64,000 bases of DNA, from contig CM065698.1 of assembly GCA_017654935.2 (NCBI GenBank), forward strand, positions 769,167 to 833,166, written 5' to 3'. This DNA is from Phymorhynchus buccinoides (Eukaryota > Mollusca > Gastropoda > Neogastropoda > Raphitomidae). A program made the translations under genes and the position numbers. The notes under the pieces are model-generated. The model was not told the DNA's origin, did not search any database, and saw only the letters and a program-made list of their open reading frames with translations. Shown here piece after piece: positions 47,437-57,152 of the stretch. Numbering within the stretch: the stretch's first letter is position 1; every line of letters starts with the position of its first letter.

Positions 47437-47565
47437 TAAAGACCCACCAGATCATGTGTCAAAATCACGGGTTTCACGTGTTTTCCCTCTTATAGCTGGC
47501 AAGAAATCTTGTTTTGACCAGGTTTTACTCCCATACAAATGCCCCCAAATTGAAAACGTAACATT
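47437..47565 (+). mobile_element. MITE-like repeat, left member of an inverted pair
   Basis: TTAAAGACCCACCAGATCAT ... ATAGCTGG ... CCCATACAAATGCCCCCAAA. The reverse complement of 52525-52640 has the same order (TTAAAGATACACTGACCCAC ... ATAGCTGTGACC ... AAATGCCCCCAACTTGAAA). The two copies flank the L2-like LINE in opposite orientation. Confidence 0.6.
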
Positions 47566-47589
47566 GTTTTCACTAAGTTGGGTAAGTCT

Positions 47590-49050
47590 AGCTTTCAGTG
47601 GGTCTGTGACCAGTGCCTAGAGGAACAAAAAGAACCCCAAACCGCTATGGACGCAAAAATTGATTGGATGGTGGAAATGATCATCAAGCCGACCTCGGAC
47701 CGCTAGAGTGGATACTATGAACTCGAAACTGAAAGTTGATATTGTGGAAGAGAAGATTGAAGAAATTGTGGAGAAGAAGGTATTTGAGGCCCTGGAAGAG
47801 GAAAGAGAAAAGGAAAAGAACAAAAAGAATATCATAATAGTAAACTTGAAAGAAAGTCCCAAGAGTTCTTTTGATGAGAAAAAACAGGATGACTTGACAC
47901 AGGCAAAAAAACTGATGGAAAAAATTGTTGATGCGAGTGACATTGATTTGAGTGAGCCAGTGCGATTGGGGAGAGAAGGAGGAAACAGGCCTAGGATGCT
48001 TAAACTGACAGTAAACAGTGAAAAGAAAAAGAGAGAAATATTGAAAAATGCCCCTAAACTGAATGAGCAACAAACTGAGCGATCCAAGAGGGTTTACATT
48101 AATGCAGACTACACACCAAAGGAAAGGGAAATGTACAAAGCACTGCGGTTGGAGAAGAAGAGAGAAATGAAAGGACTACACAGACTACACACCAAAGGAA
48201 AGGGAACTGTACAAAGCACTGCGGTTGGAGAAGAAGAGAGAAATGAAAGGACTAACAGAGCACACCAAAGGAAAGGGAAATGTACAAAGCACTTTGGAGA
48301 AGGAAGACTACACACCAAAGGAAAGAAATGTAGAATGAAAGGACTACACAGACTACACACCAAAGGAAAGGGAAATGTACAAAGCACTGCGAATTACACA
48401 CCAAAGGAGAAGACAGCACTGCGATTGGAGAAGAAGAGAGAAATGAAAGGACTACACAGACTACACACCAAAAGAAAGGGAACTGTACAAAGCACTGCGA
48501 TTGGAGAAGAGAGAAATGAAAGGACTACACAGACTACACACCAAAGGAAAGGGAAATGTACAAAGCACTGCGGTTGGAGAAGAGAGAAATGAAAGGACTA
48601 CACAGACTACACACCAAAGGAAAGGGAAATGTACAAAGCACTGCGGTTGGAGAAGAAGAGAGAGAATGAAAGGACTACACAGACTACACACCAAAGGAAA
48701 GGGAAATGTACAAAGCACTGCGGTTGGAGAAGAAGAGAGAGAATGAAAGGACTACACAGACTACACACCAAAGGAAAGGGAAATGTACAAAGCACTGCGG
48801 TTGGAGAAGAAGAGAGAATGAAAACTACACAGACTACACACCAAAGGAAAGGGAAATGTACAAAGCACTGCGATTGGAGAAGAAGGAGAGAGAAATGAAA
48901 GGTGAAAAGAATCTAGTGATAAGGCATGGGAAAGTGGTAGTGAAGTCAGATATAGAGAAAGCTAACCCCAAGGAAGACGGTGGCAAGAGTGCCAAACACG
49001 TCTGGCAGTGCTTCAGGCCATTGACTGACAAACTCGGAGGATGCAAATAG
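47590..49050 (+). pseudogene. L2/CR1-like LINE ORF1 with internal tandem expansion
   Basis: The element is 5'-truncated: it enters at FQWVCDQCLEEQKEP, the end of a PHD-type finger. After IDWMVEMIIKPTSDR a one-base frame change leads to MNSKLKVDIVEEKIEEIVEK (ATG at 47717), a charged coiled-coil-like segment, then KNIIIVNLKES, DASDIDLSEPVRLGREG, RPRMLKLTV and REILKNAP (RRM-like nucleic-acid-binding part). The C-terminal piece YINADYTPKEREMYKALRLE is followed by about ten tandem copies and partial copies of its own 70-79-bp coding unit (48109-48900). GEKNLVIRHGKVVVK and the stop at 49048-49050 complete ORF1. A single copy would be normal for this family. The expansions mix frames, so the full ORF1 is not intact. 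Confidence 0.85.
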
Positions 49051-49051
49051 T

Positions 49052-49843
49052 GTAAATAAAAGTTATGATTTGTTTGGTGATAATTCTAAAAGAAAGTTTG
49101 AATGGAAACACTGTAATATAGAAACTGATGATTCAATTACTGTTGTATATAGCAATGTGGATAGTTTGTTGAATAAAAAAGATGAGCTATTATGTCGTAT
49201 TGATGAATTGAAACCAGCCATTATTGGCCTCACAGAAATTCTTCCTAAATATAAAGGACATAACAACATTAATAAGAATATTACTGATGTAGAGTTAGGT
49301 ATTAAAGATTATACTCTTTTCAGAAATGATAACCCCCATAGAGGAGTGGCAATCTGGATAGAAGATTCTCTGAATGCTAGACAATGTAAACTAAATGATT
49401 TTAAATTCCAGGAGAGTGTTTGGTGTGAATTTACAACCACTAAAAATGAAAATGTTCTTATTGGTTGCGTGTGCAAGAGTCCAAATTCGACCAAGGAAAA
49501 TGTAGATAACCTATGCAAACTCTTGAAATCAAATAAATTATCACAGTATAATAAAGTGTGTGTGTTTGGAGATTTTAACTATCCAAACATTAAATGGCAG
49601 GGACAGTGGACAAGTGGGGAAGACAGTGACTTCATAGAATGTTTAAGGGATGCCTACCTCATACAAAAAGTCACGAAACCAACAAGAAATAGGCTTGGAC
49701 AAAACTCTAATATTCTAGACTTAGTTCTTGTCAACAGTGAGGGATTAGTGTCTGATATCATTCATTGTGACCCCATAGGAAAAAGTGACCACGATGTACT
49801 TATTTTTAAGCTGCATGTCCAAACAAGCGCAAAATCGCAATAG
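49052..49843 (+). pseudogene. L2/CR1-like LINE ORF2, AP endonuclease domain
   Basis: Open from shortly after the ORF1 stop. Endonuclease motifs appear in order: VVYSNVDSLLNKKDEL, PAIIGLTEILPK, GVAIWIEDSLN, VCVFGDFNYPNIKW (the GDFN catalytic motif), ILDLVLVN and IGKSDHDVLIF (the catalytic SDH). All catalytic residues seem present. The frame stops at 49841-49843 because a foreign ~390-bp insertion starts just before. It acts by nicking target DNA for target-primed reverse transcription. No credible ATG; ORF2 of this family is commonly translated by reinitiation. Confidence 0.88.
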
Positions 49844-50226
49844 TTTGTGGCGCGCGGTCTATTTTTACCACTCCAATCAGGAGTCATCTCCCCTGGCTTT
49901 TCAATAATTTTAATCTGTAAACCAGAATGTTATCTCTGCACCATTTCGTAACTTTTTATATCTTTTGGAAAACATTTAAAACTATGTATCCTACTTATAC
50001 TCATCAAAAGAAGCACCGCATACTCGTCGTGTCTGTTGTAGTGTCTGTATTACGTATGTTTATTATTTTGTACGCTTTTAAAATACATCATTTTAAAGAG
50101 CGGCCTCAATTAATTTTGAAGTGTAGCCTCGATTTGAAGTGCGACCATTTTGTCAAAATGTGCGACAATTTTGGAACGACAGACCGACCGAGACCGACAA
50201 AGTGAGTTATAGGTTTGTGGCTTAAG
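49836..50226 (+). mobile_element. ~390-bp insertion with hairpin end inside LINE ORF2
   Basis: The LINE protein breaks at FKLHVQTS and resumes at KRRYHFNLKKGNYSEMN. The intervening DNA begins AGTTTGTGGCGCGCGGTC and ends with the perfect 22-base palindrome GTTTGTGGCTT-AAGCCACAAAC at 50213-50234; the exact right boundary within it is uncertain. The terminal GTTTGTGGC strings are inverted relative to each other. The right end matches 39060-39140. Inside, ATTTTAAAGAGCGGCCTCAA resembles 52534-52553. No coding frame. Confidence 0.7.
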
Positions 50227-52378
50227 CCACAAACAAAAAGTAAAACTGTACATAAAAGACGATACCATTTTAATTTAAAGAAAGGAAACTATTCTGAAAT
50301 GAACAAAATCCGTAATAATGTTTCTTGGTCTGAAGTACTTCACAAAGATGTAAATATGTCCTGGAACAATATAAAAGAGATAATTACTGTTTTAATGGAC
50401 AAGTTTATACCAAAGGTGAAATGTAATACTAAAAAAAGGAAACCTCTGTGGATGACTAGAAAAGCTATGAGATTAATAAATAAAAAATGAAAGGCTTATT
50501 GGAGGTTTCTCAGAAGAAAAAGAGGGTATAGGTATAGGTATTACATTAAAATTAGAAATAAATGTACCAAAGCAATAAAAAGAGCAAAGAAGAATTATGA
50601 AAAAAAAGGTAGCACATGACTGTAAAGCGAATTCAAAACAATTTTGGAAATTTGTACAAGAGAAAACCAAGAGTAAGGCAGAGATCAGCACACTCGTTGA
50701 TGATAAAGGTGACTTCGCAGAATCAGACTCCCAAAAGGCTGAGACTTTAAATAATTATTTTTCAAGTGTTTTTACCAGGGAAAACAAGGAGGATTTACCT
50801 AAACTAACCAGTTGTTCTTATTCAGATGGTATTAGTATTTCAGATGTAAGGGTAACCCCGGAGGCTGTGAAGAAAAAAACTAGATAATTTAGACCCTTCT
50901 AAAGCGCAAGGACCAGATTGTATCCCACCAAAGGTTTTAAAAGAATTAAGTGAAGAACTCTCGATACCACTATGTACACTTTTTAATGCTTCTTTAGAAA
51001 CTTGTGTTATCCCAGATGACTGGAAAACTGCTATTGTAACTGCTGTTTTTAAAAAGGGGACTAAATCAGATCCCGGCAACTATAGACCAGTAAGTCTAAC
51101 ATGCATAGTAAGTTTTAGAATCACTTATTAGAGATGCAATAGTTTCTCATATGATAGATAATAGTTTGTACTCTAAATGTCAACATGGTTTCAGAACTAA
51201 AAGGTCTTGTGTGACACAACTTCTTGAAGTAATGGAAGATTTTACAAGTATTTTAGATGATAGTTGTGCTCTTGATGTTATTTACTTAGATTTTAAAAAG
51301 GCTTTTGATTCTGTGCCACACGAAAGGTTATTATTGAAATTAAAGGCATATGGTATCTGTGATGACCTACTAAAATGGATAAGAACATTTTTATGTGGAA
51401 GGAAGCAAAGGGTTCGTGTGGGCTCATCATGCTCCATAAATACTGATGTTTTAAGTGGAATCCCACAAGGCAGTATCCTTGGCCCTGTTTTATTTACCAT
51501 TTTTATAAATGACTTACCTGATTTTGTCCAAAGTACATGTAAAATATTTGCTGACGACACGAAAATTTATAACGTTATAACCGAACATAGTGTCATACAA
51601 AGTGATCTAGATAAATTACAGAAATGGTCAGAGGATTGGAATCTGTACTTTAACGTGTCTAAATGCAAGGTAATGCATATTGGCAAAAACAACCCCGAGT
51701 ATGATTATTTTATGAAACTTGAAAATGATGTACAAAAGATAGAGCCATGTAAAGAAGAAAAAGATCTTGGAGTCACATTTGATATTTTATTATTATTTGA
51801 TATTCATATTCAAAAAGCAGTTAGCAAAGCAAACCAGATGTTGGGTATAATTAAAAGAACATTTATGAAAATAGATAAGGAAACATTTTTGTTATTATAT
51901 AAGTCTATGGTTCGCCCTCACTTAGAATATGGTAACGTTATCTGGTACCTATATCTTAAGAGACAATCATTATCAGTTGAAAGAGTCCAAAGGAGAGCAA
52001 CAAAATTAGTAAAAAGTTGTAAAGATCTAACGTACCATGACAGATTCAAACTGTTAAACTTACATTCACTAAAGGGTAGGCGGATAAGAGGTGACCTCAT
52101 TCAAATGTACAAAAATTTTCACAACTTAGTTGATATCACATCAGTTTTGAGTCTCTCTTCTCACCATCCTTGTCTGACACAACTAGAAACCAAGAGGGGA
52201 AAGTACAAGTTCAACGGTATAACACTAACAAACGTAAGCATTGTTTTAGTAACAGAGTTGCTAACTCCTGGAACTCACTGCCACCTGAACTAAAAAATGC
52301 ACCATCTACTAACGCCTTCAAAAATCTACTTGACAAAAATGAAAATTTTAGTGAAATGTTTTATGATTATGATGATTG
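50227..52378 (+). pseudogene. L2/CR1-like LINE ORF2, linker and reverse transcriptase
   Basis: Linker SEMNKIRNNVSWSEV, WNNIKEIITVLMDKFIPK and RKPLWMTRKAMRLINK; a stop (50488-50490) and frame changes; [68 protein letters not shown] 5-base deletion near 51110 precedes the open stretch 51151-52293: HGFRTKRSCVTQLLE, VIYLDFKKAFDSVPHERLL (first catalytic Asp), SGIPQGSILGPVLFTIFIND, KIFADDTKIYN (FADD at 51547-51558), LEYGNVIWYLYLK, VQRRATKLV. A shift near 52170 gives NRVANSWNSLPPELKNAPS and LLDKNE, the family's usual C terminus, ending at 52378. At least four lesions; inactive but young. Confidence 0.88.
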
Positions 52379-52512
52379 ATATTGCAATCATAGTTTGATT
52401 GTTTTCGCATGCAAATGCAACCTAATTATAGAAAACATTCTGGATGGGACGTATTATAAGCCGTGAGGCTTAGGCAGAAGCCAGTCCCTCTACTACTACT
52501 ACTACTACTATT
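52379..52512 (+). other. LINE 3' UTR with (CTA)n tail
   Basis: GGGACGTATTATAAGCCGTG and AGGCTTAGGCAGAAGCC can form a short stem-loop (AAGCC ... GGCTT). Seven CTA repeats (52491-52511) follow. The minus-strand fragment at 15120-15445 has the same kind of tail. Confidence 0.8.
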
Positions 52513-52524
52513 ATTTTAAAGAGC

Positions 52525-52640
52525 AGCCTCAATTTCAAGTTGGGGGCATTTCTATATGGGTCACAGCTATGCAGAAAAAAACCAAGGGACTTAATCGTGG
52601 TGGGTCAGTGTATCTTTAAAAAGCAGAAAATTAGAGATGA
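52525..52640 (-). mobile_element. MITE-like repeat, right member of the inverted pair
   Basis: On the minus strand it begins TTAAAGATACACTGACCCAC and ends CTTGAAATTGAGGCTGCTCT. It is homologous to 47437-47565 in the opposite orientation. Confidence 0.6.
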
Positions 52641-52747
52641 CTCCCAGATTAATCTGTGACTGAAGTAGTAACAAATCAATGTAACATTGATCATTGACAC
52701 TACCTGTATCAACGTATACAGAACTTGGTAAAGGGATGACACTTTAA

Positions 52748-53140
52748 CGGTGTAGAGTGGCACAGTGGTAGCGCGTTCGCTTCGTGTCAAGTAAACCCGA
52801 GTTCGAACCTGGGTACAGGGGATTTTTCCTCTCACTTTGCACTAGGCCTTACGGTCTGAACGTGGAGTCTTTTGGATGAGACGATAAACCGAGGTCCCGT
52901 GTGCCCATGCACTTAGCATACATTAAACCCAGTGGCAACGAAAAAGTTGCCATTTGGTCAAAATTTACCCCCCCCCCCCCCCCTCCCCCCATCAGTCACA
53001 CAAAAATCGCATGCAAAAAAACCCAACAAAAACATTGGGTGGCGCGCCTCTGGCTGCAACGCGCTCTCCAGGTGGGAGCAACCCGAATTTCACAGAGACG
53101 CCTCTGTGACTATAAAGTACCTAATACCTAATACTTTGAG
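52748..53140 (+). mobile_element. tRNA-derived SINE, copy 2
   Basis: A-box-like GTGGCACAGTGGTAGCGCG and B box GAGTTCGAACCTGGG; central domain TTTTGGATGAGACGATAAAC and CCATGCACTTAGCATAC; C-run (52969-52990) at the same site as in copy 1; tail GCAACGCGCTCTCCAGG, CCCGAATTTCACAGAGACG and repeated TACCTAA. Confidence 0.88.
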
Positions 53141-53165
53141 ATTGTGCCTTGATATAATCTACGAC

Positions 53166-54593
53166 TTAACCCTCTCGCATTCACAGCGGATGTAAACGGG
53201 ATCTCCCTGAACTGCCCGATGTTTTCAGAACGCAATTTGGCGTAGCCATGTGGTCTGTACTTTTCCATCACGTGCACACAGCATGAGAGAGAGCATGGAA
53301 GGGTCACAGAAGTCGGCAGCACGTTGGGCATAGACCAATGAACGTCCTTCTATTATGATGGGGTGTAGTTCTGTGTGTATTCAGAAAGAAAGGCAACAAA
53401 CCCTGCGTGGAACTTGTGAATGGAAGTGTGAGAGCGAAACAATGAATTGGTCGTCTGCTAGATATGCTACGGCCTGTGATTGTGAGGATTTCTCAGAATT
53501 TCGGAAGAGGAGTAGGATAATATTATCGAGGAAATGGAAAAATAGGACAATGAAGAGTAAGAATAGGAGTGAGGTGTGGATTTAGGTGGTAATTTAGAGC
53601 AAAACGATAGCGATTCCGAAGGCAAGTTGTCAACATTCTACTCCCATCGCTTCAAACAAAATGGCGACCACTAACGGCGTGCAGGGCGGCATGCGTTTCA
53701 ACAATGTTCTGGCCCCAACACGCACTTCCAAACACTGCAGTCCCTCTCCATCATTCTTTTTGTTTTGACCCCTCACATTCTTCAAAACAGCAGCAGATGA
53801 AACAAACATACGCAATACAAAAGCAAGTAAACAAAGGCTCAATTGACCCACTTTGGAAGAAGGTCACACACGATGAAAATGTCTAGGCCTAGGCCTACGT
53901 GTTGCCTTTATTATTGTGTATCATAGCAAGAATAAATAATGTTTCCGTGATAACCATGACACAGCTGTAGAATTGTGTTCAGGGTGGAGGGTGGGGTGCA
54001 CACCTGTGTCATGGGGTGACATCAATGCAATGACACAGTTAGTGGTGGTACACACTGTACAGCTCTGGGGGATTGTGTGTGTGTGTGTATATATATAAAG
54101 TGTATTATAGCGTGGGAAAGTGCATACAAACCATGTACAGTTGTGGTTTGAACTACTTCAAGATAGGTTTTATTGGTGACAGTTGACAATTTTCTGCGAC
54201 ACTCACTGGATTAGCAGTATGACTATGAGCTGAAGCGATGGACAGAGAACCGACCAGGTCAGGTAGGCTTCGGCTTTCACTTTTACCAAACTAACATGCA
54301 TGTGCATGAGTAAACCTCATGTCAGTGTGCTGTTTTACAATGTTAACCATAAAATGTGACACATTTGGTGACATTTAGTTGACAATGACACGACCATTCA
54401 CTCTGAGACACTCAAAACACACCCACGAACAAAGCATCGTGACCAAACATGCAAATTTTCATGGCTGTAGATATTTATTTCTGGCTATGGTGAAGCATAA
54501 ACCACACTAACCCATTTTGGGGCTACATTTCCCAAAAGAATACGAAATCTAGCAGAAGTTTGGTCTCAAACAATACGAATATAAGAGGGTTAA
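53166..54593. mobile_element. Possible TTAA-flanked non-autonomous element, 1.4 kb
   Basis: TTAACCCTCTCGCATTC at 53166 and, inverted, TTAACCCTCTTATATTC ending at 54593: 14 of 17 positions match and TTAA is at both ends, as in piggyBac-type elements. A second TTAA follows at 54594-54597. The interior has only short frames (one reads NLEQNDSDSEGKL, reminiscent of acidic transposase N termini but too short to mean much). The boundaries may be coincidental. Confidence 0.3.
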
Positions 54594-54637
54594 TTAACAA
54601 ATAATTGTTCATTCTTTAAACCGTCATTGATGCTAAC

Positions 54638-54793
54638 CTGTATGTGTGGGCTGGAATCCAGGTCTGCAGAACTCGTTAAAAGGTTGGCAGTTAGACATGG
54701 CGCCAAGATTAATTTGAGGCTTGAGGTAGAAGTGTCCCGTCTCCAGCTTACAGAAACAGTTGGCACTGTCTTCAACAGACTCTTTGTCTTTCT
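54638..54793 (-). CDS. TNF-receptor-like gene, second exon in window (156 nt, phase 1 to 1)
   Basis: Minus strand: acceptor TTTGTATTGCAG at 54794-54805, donor ACAG|GTTAGC at 54638/54637. After two leading bases the exon reads KDKESVEDSANCFCKLETGH, FYLKPQINLGAMSNCQPFNE, FCRPGFQPTHT plus one base. CFC.LETGHFYL and C.....C.PGF.P are typical of a TNFR cysteine-rich repeat. Its phase-1 start matches the phase-1 end of exon 57130-57297 (junction codon GAG) and its end matches exon 44946-45018. The product would be extracellular, part of a ligand-binding region. The acceptor side is the founding unit of the satellite at 54794-55830. Other cysteine-rich families remain possible, but CxCxxGxFY favours TNFR. 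Confidence 0.7.
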
Positions 54794-55830
54794 CTGCAAT
54801 ACAAACAAATACAGCTCACAGAAACAGTTGACACTGTCCTCAACAGACTGTCTTTCTCTGCAATACAAACAGATACAGTTCACAGAAACAGTTGGCACTG
54901 TCCTCAACAGACTGTCTTTCTCTGCAATACAAACACCAGCTCACAGAAACAGTTGACACTGTCCTCAACAGACTCTGTGTCTTTCTCTGCAATACAAACA
55001 CCAGCTCACAGAAACAGTTGACACTGTCCTCAACAGACTCTGTGTCTTTCTCTGCAATACAAACACCAGCTCACAGAAACAGTTGACACTGTCCTCAACA
55101 GACTGTCTTTCTCTGCAATACAAACACCAGCTCACAGAAACAGTTGACACTGTCTTCAACAGACTCTTTGTCTTTCTCTGCAATACAAACAGATACAGCT
55201 CACAGAAACAGTTGACACTGTCCTCAACAGACTGTCTTTCTCTGCAATACAAACACCAGCTCACAGAAACAGTTGACACTGTCCTCAACAGACTCTGTGT
55301 CTTTCTCTGCAATACAAACACCAGCTCACAGAAACAGTTGGCACTGTCCTCAACAGACTGTCTTTCTCTGCAATACAAACACCAGCTCACAGAAACAGTT
55401 GACACTGTCTTCAACAGACTCTTTGTCTTTCTCTGCAATACAAACAGATACAGCTCACAGAAACAGTTGGCACTGTCCTCAACAGACTGTCTTTCTCTGC
55501 AATACAAACACCAGCTCACAGAAACAGTTGACACTGTCCTCAACAGACTGTGTCTTTCTCTGCAATACAAACACCAGCTCACAGAAACAGTTGACACTGT
55601 CCTCAACAGACTGTGTCTTTCTCTGCAATACAAACACCAGCTCACAGAAACAGTTGACACTGTCCTCAACAGACTGTGTCTTTCTCTGCAATACAAACAC
55701 CAGCTCACAGAAACAGTTGACACTGTCCTCAACAGACTCTGTGTCTTTCTCTGCAATACAAACACCAGCTCACAGAAACAGTTGACACTGTCCTCAACAG
55801 ACTCTGTGTCTTTCTCTGCAATACAAACAC
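54794..55830 (-). repeat. 61/65-bp satellite made of an amplified intron-exon junction, 17 acceptors
   Basis: Minus unit: AGAAAGACAGTCTGTTGAGG then ACAGTGTCAACTGTTTCTGT then GAGCTGGTGTTTGTATTGCAG; 65-bp units read GACACAGAGTCTG. About 45 bases of each unit are copied from the start of exon 54638-54793, the rest from the intron end. Seventeen TTGTATTGCAG acceptors were counted including the exon's own. Each unit also has CT|GTGAGC, a possible donor. A 315-codon minus frame crosses the array by chance of repeat length. Confidence 0.95.
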
Positions 55831-55846
55831 ACACACAAAAACTAGA

Positions 55847-56075
55847 GCGTAAGACGCTATAACACCATCCACGATGTACATTTTTTTGCTCCAACCAGCA
55901 CACTTTCTGCACCGCGCTGCATTATTTCTGCTCCAGTGACCTTGACCTTTGACCAATGACCTTCATTTTCAAACTTGGCCTAGATATCCTAACTACCTAT
56001 GCGCATGCAAAATTTGAGGGTCCCACGTCCCTCCATTCCAATGTTATTGAGCTAACATAGACGGCCAGGAACAAA
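55847..56075 (+). repeat. TGACCT-module dispersed repeat, single-unit copy
   Basis: ACTAGAGCGTAAGACGCTAT at the left; half-sites TGACCT at 55937 and 55943 and TGACCA at 55950; CTTGGCCTAGATATCC; ends GAGCTAACATAGACGG. It lies in the intron between the first two receptor-like exons. Confidence 0.85.
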
Positions 56076-56204
56076 GAGACAGACATCAGTGCAAACATTC
56101 CCACCTTGGCTTCACAGCTAGCACCAAGGTGGAGCCCTTCTCTACAAGCACACACACATGGGTGGGAAAATTATTTGGTTATTCAAAATTACCCTTTTTT
56201 TCCC

Positions 56205-56590
56205 CCTCCGGCCTGGAACAGGCACATATGGGACATTAATAACTATAAAGATAGTGGGATGATCCTGGAGGTACTGCAATACCAGGAAAGTCCAAAAGTT
56301 TTTCAATAATCAAGATAGTTAACCCTTTCGCCGCCAGACATTTTTAGCCCCCAAATACCATTAATTTAACTGGGTAGAGAATTTTTTATCTGAATATTGG
56401 GAATTCATCTGTGACATGTACCTCTCAAAATTAAGAAAATAGGATCTTCGGATAACAGACCCTGATTTGATGCCTTTTAGTGGCATGGGTGTTAAACCAT
56501 TGTGGCGCATAAATGCAACATTGGCGGTGAAAGGGTTAAACAAATACCAGGAAAGTCCCGCAGTTTCTTAATAATCAAGAGAGTTAAACA
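56205..56590 (+). repeat. GGACATTA dispersed repeat, copy 2, with tandem 3' part split by a MITE
   Basis: GGAACAGGCACATATGGGAC ... ATACCAGGAAAGTCCAAAAG ... TCAATAATCAAGATAG, then the TTAA MITE, then a second AATACCAGGAAAGTCC ... TTAATAATCAAGAGAGTTAA. The 3' segment was therefore duplicated in tandem. Confidence 0.75.
56323..56535. mobile_element. piggyBac-type MITE, 213 bp
   Basis: TTAA at 56319-56322 and 56536-56539. Terminal inverted repeats CCCTTTCGCCGCCA and TGGCGGTGAAAGGG match at 13 of 14 positions. No coding frame. TTAA target plus CCCTTT ends is the usual signature of piggyBac-derived MITEs. Confidence 0.8.
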
Positions 56591-57040
56591 CATCCCCCCG
56601 TGGGGATACCGGGGGTTCTTTTGTATAAATAGTTCCCCCCTTCTGGAAGTTCTGTGCTTGTAACTTCCTCTAATTCTGCCAGACTCTGCCTTTTCCCTTT
56701 GCTTACTGTCATCTATCTTTCTGCCTTACCAGGGGGGGGGGGGGGTGGGGGGAAAAAACACTTTCAAAAAGGGGGGGGGATCAGGGGGGGGGGGGGGGTC
56801 AGAGGAAGAGAACTATATCTTCAAGTATTAAGATCCTCCAAAGTCGGAGTGTGGCTGTCCACGTGGAGGGGTAATCAAAAACGGTCACACACGTTATGTT
56901 CTCATCCCTAGCTGGTGCATTTGTACCATAGTGTTCAAGTGCTTCGGCTGTGTGGGATGATCCCTGGAGTCTTTAAGCCAGGGTAAGGCAAACAACAACA
57001 CCAAGTATTAAGACACATTTAGGTGTTTTTTTAAATGTCT
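56591..57040. other. Intronic DNA with poly-G runs
   Basis: G-runs at 56731-56752, 56771-56779 and 56785-56799. The remainder is unique. Confidence 0.6.
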
Positions 57041-57152
57041 TTTTCTGACATCATTTTATGAACAATTGTTTACCGTTCTGTGCTTGGCACTTGTCATTTT
57101 CTGACATCATTTTATGAACAATTGTTTACCGTTCTGTGCTTGGCACTTGTCG
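57041..57152 (-). repeat. 56-bp tandem duplication of an exon-intron donor
   Basis: TTTTCTGACATCATTTTATG ... CGTTCTGTGCTTGGCACTTG occurs from 57041 and again from 57097, with the exon's own end from 57153. On the minus strand each copy carries the exon end CAAGCACAGAACG and the donor GTAAAC. The copied donor lies 56 bases downstream of the proximal one. Confidence 0.9.

Noticed and set aside
54965..55912. 315-codon minus frame with Cys-rich repeats
   Set aside because: It crosses the amplified acceptor array and includes intron sequence; 61- and 65-bp units shift frame. Only the terminal exon 54638-54793 is considered coding.
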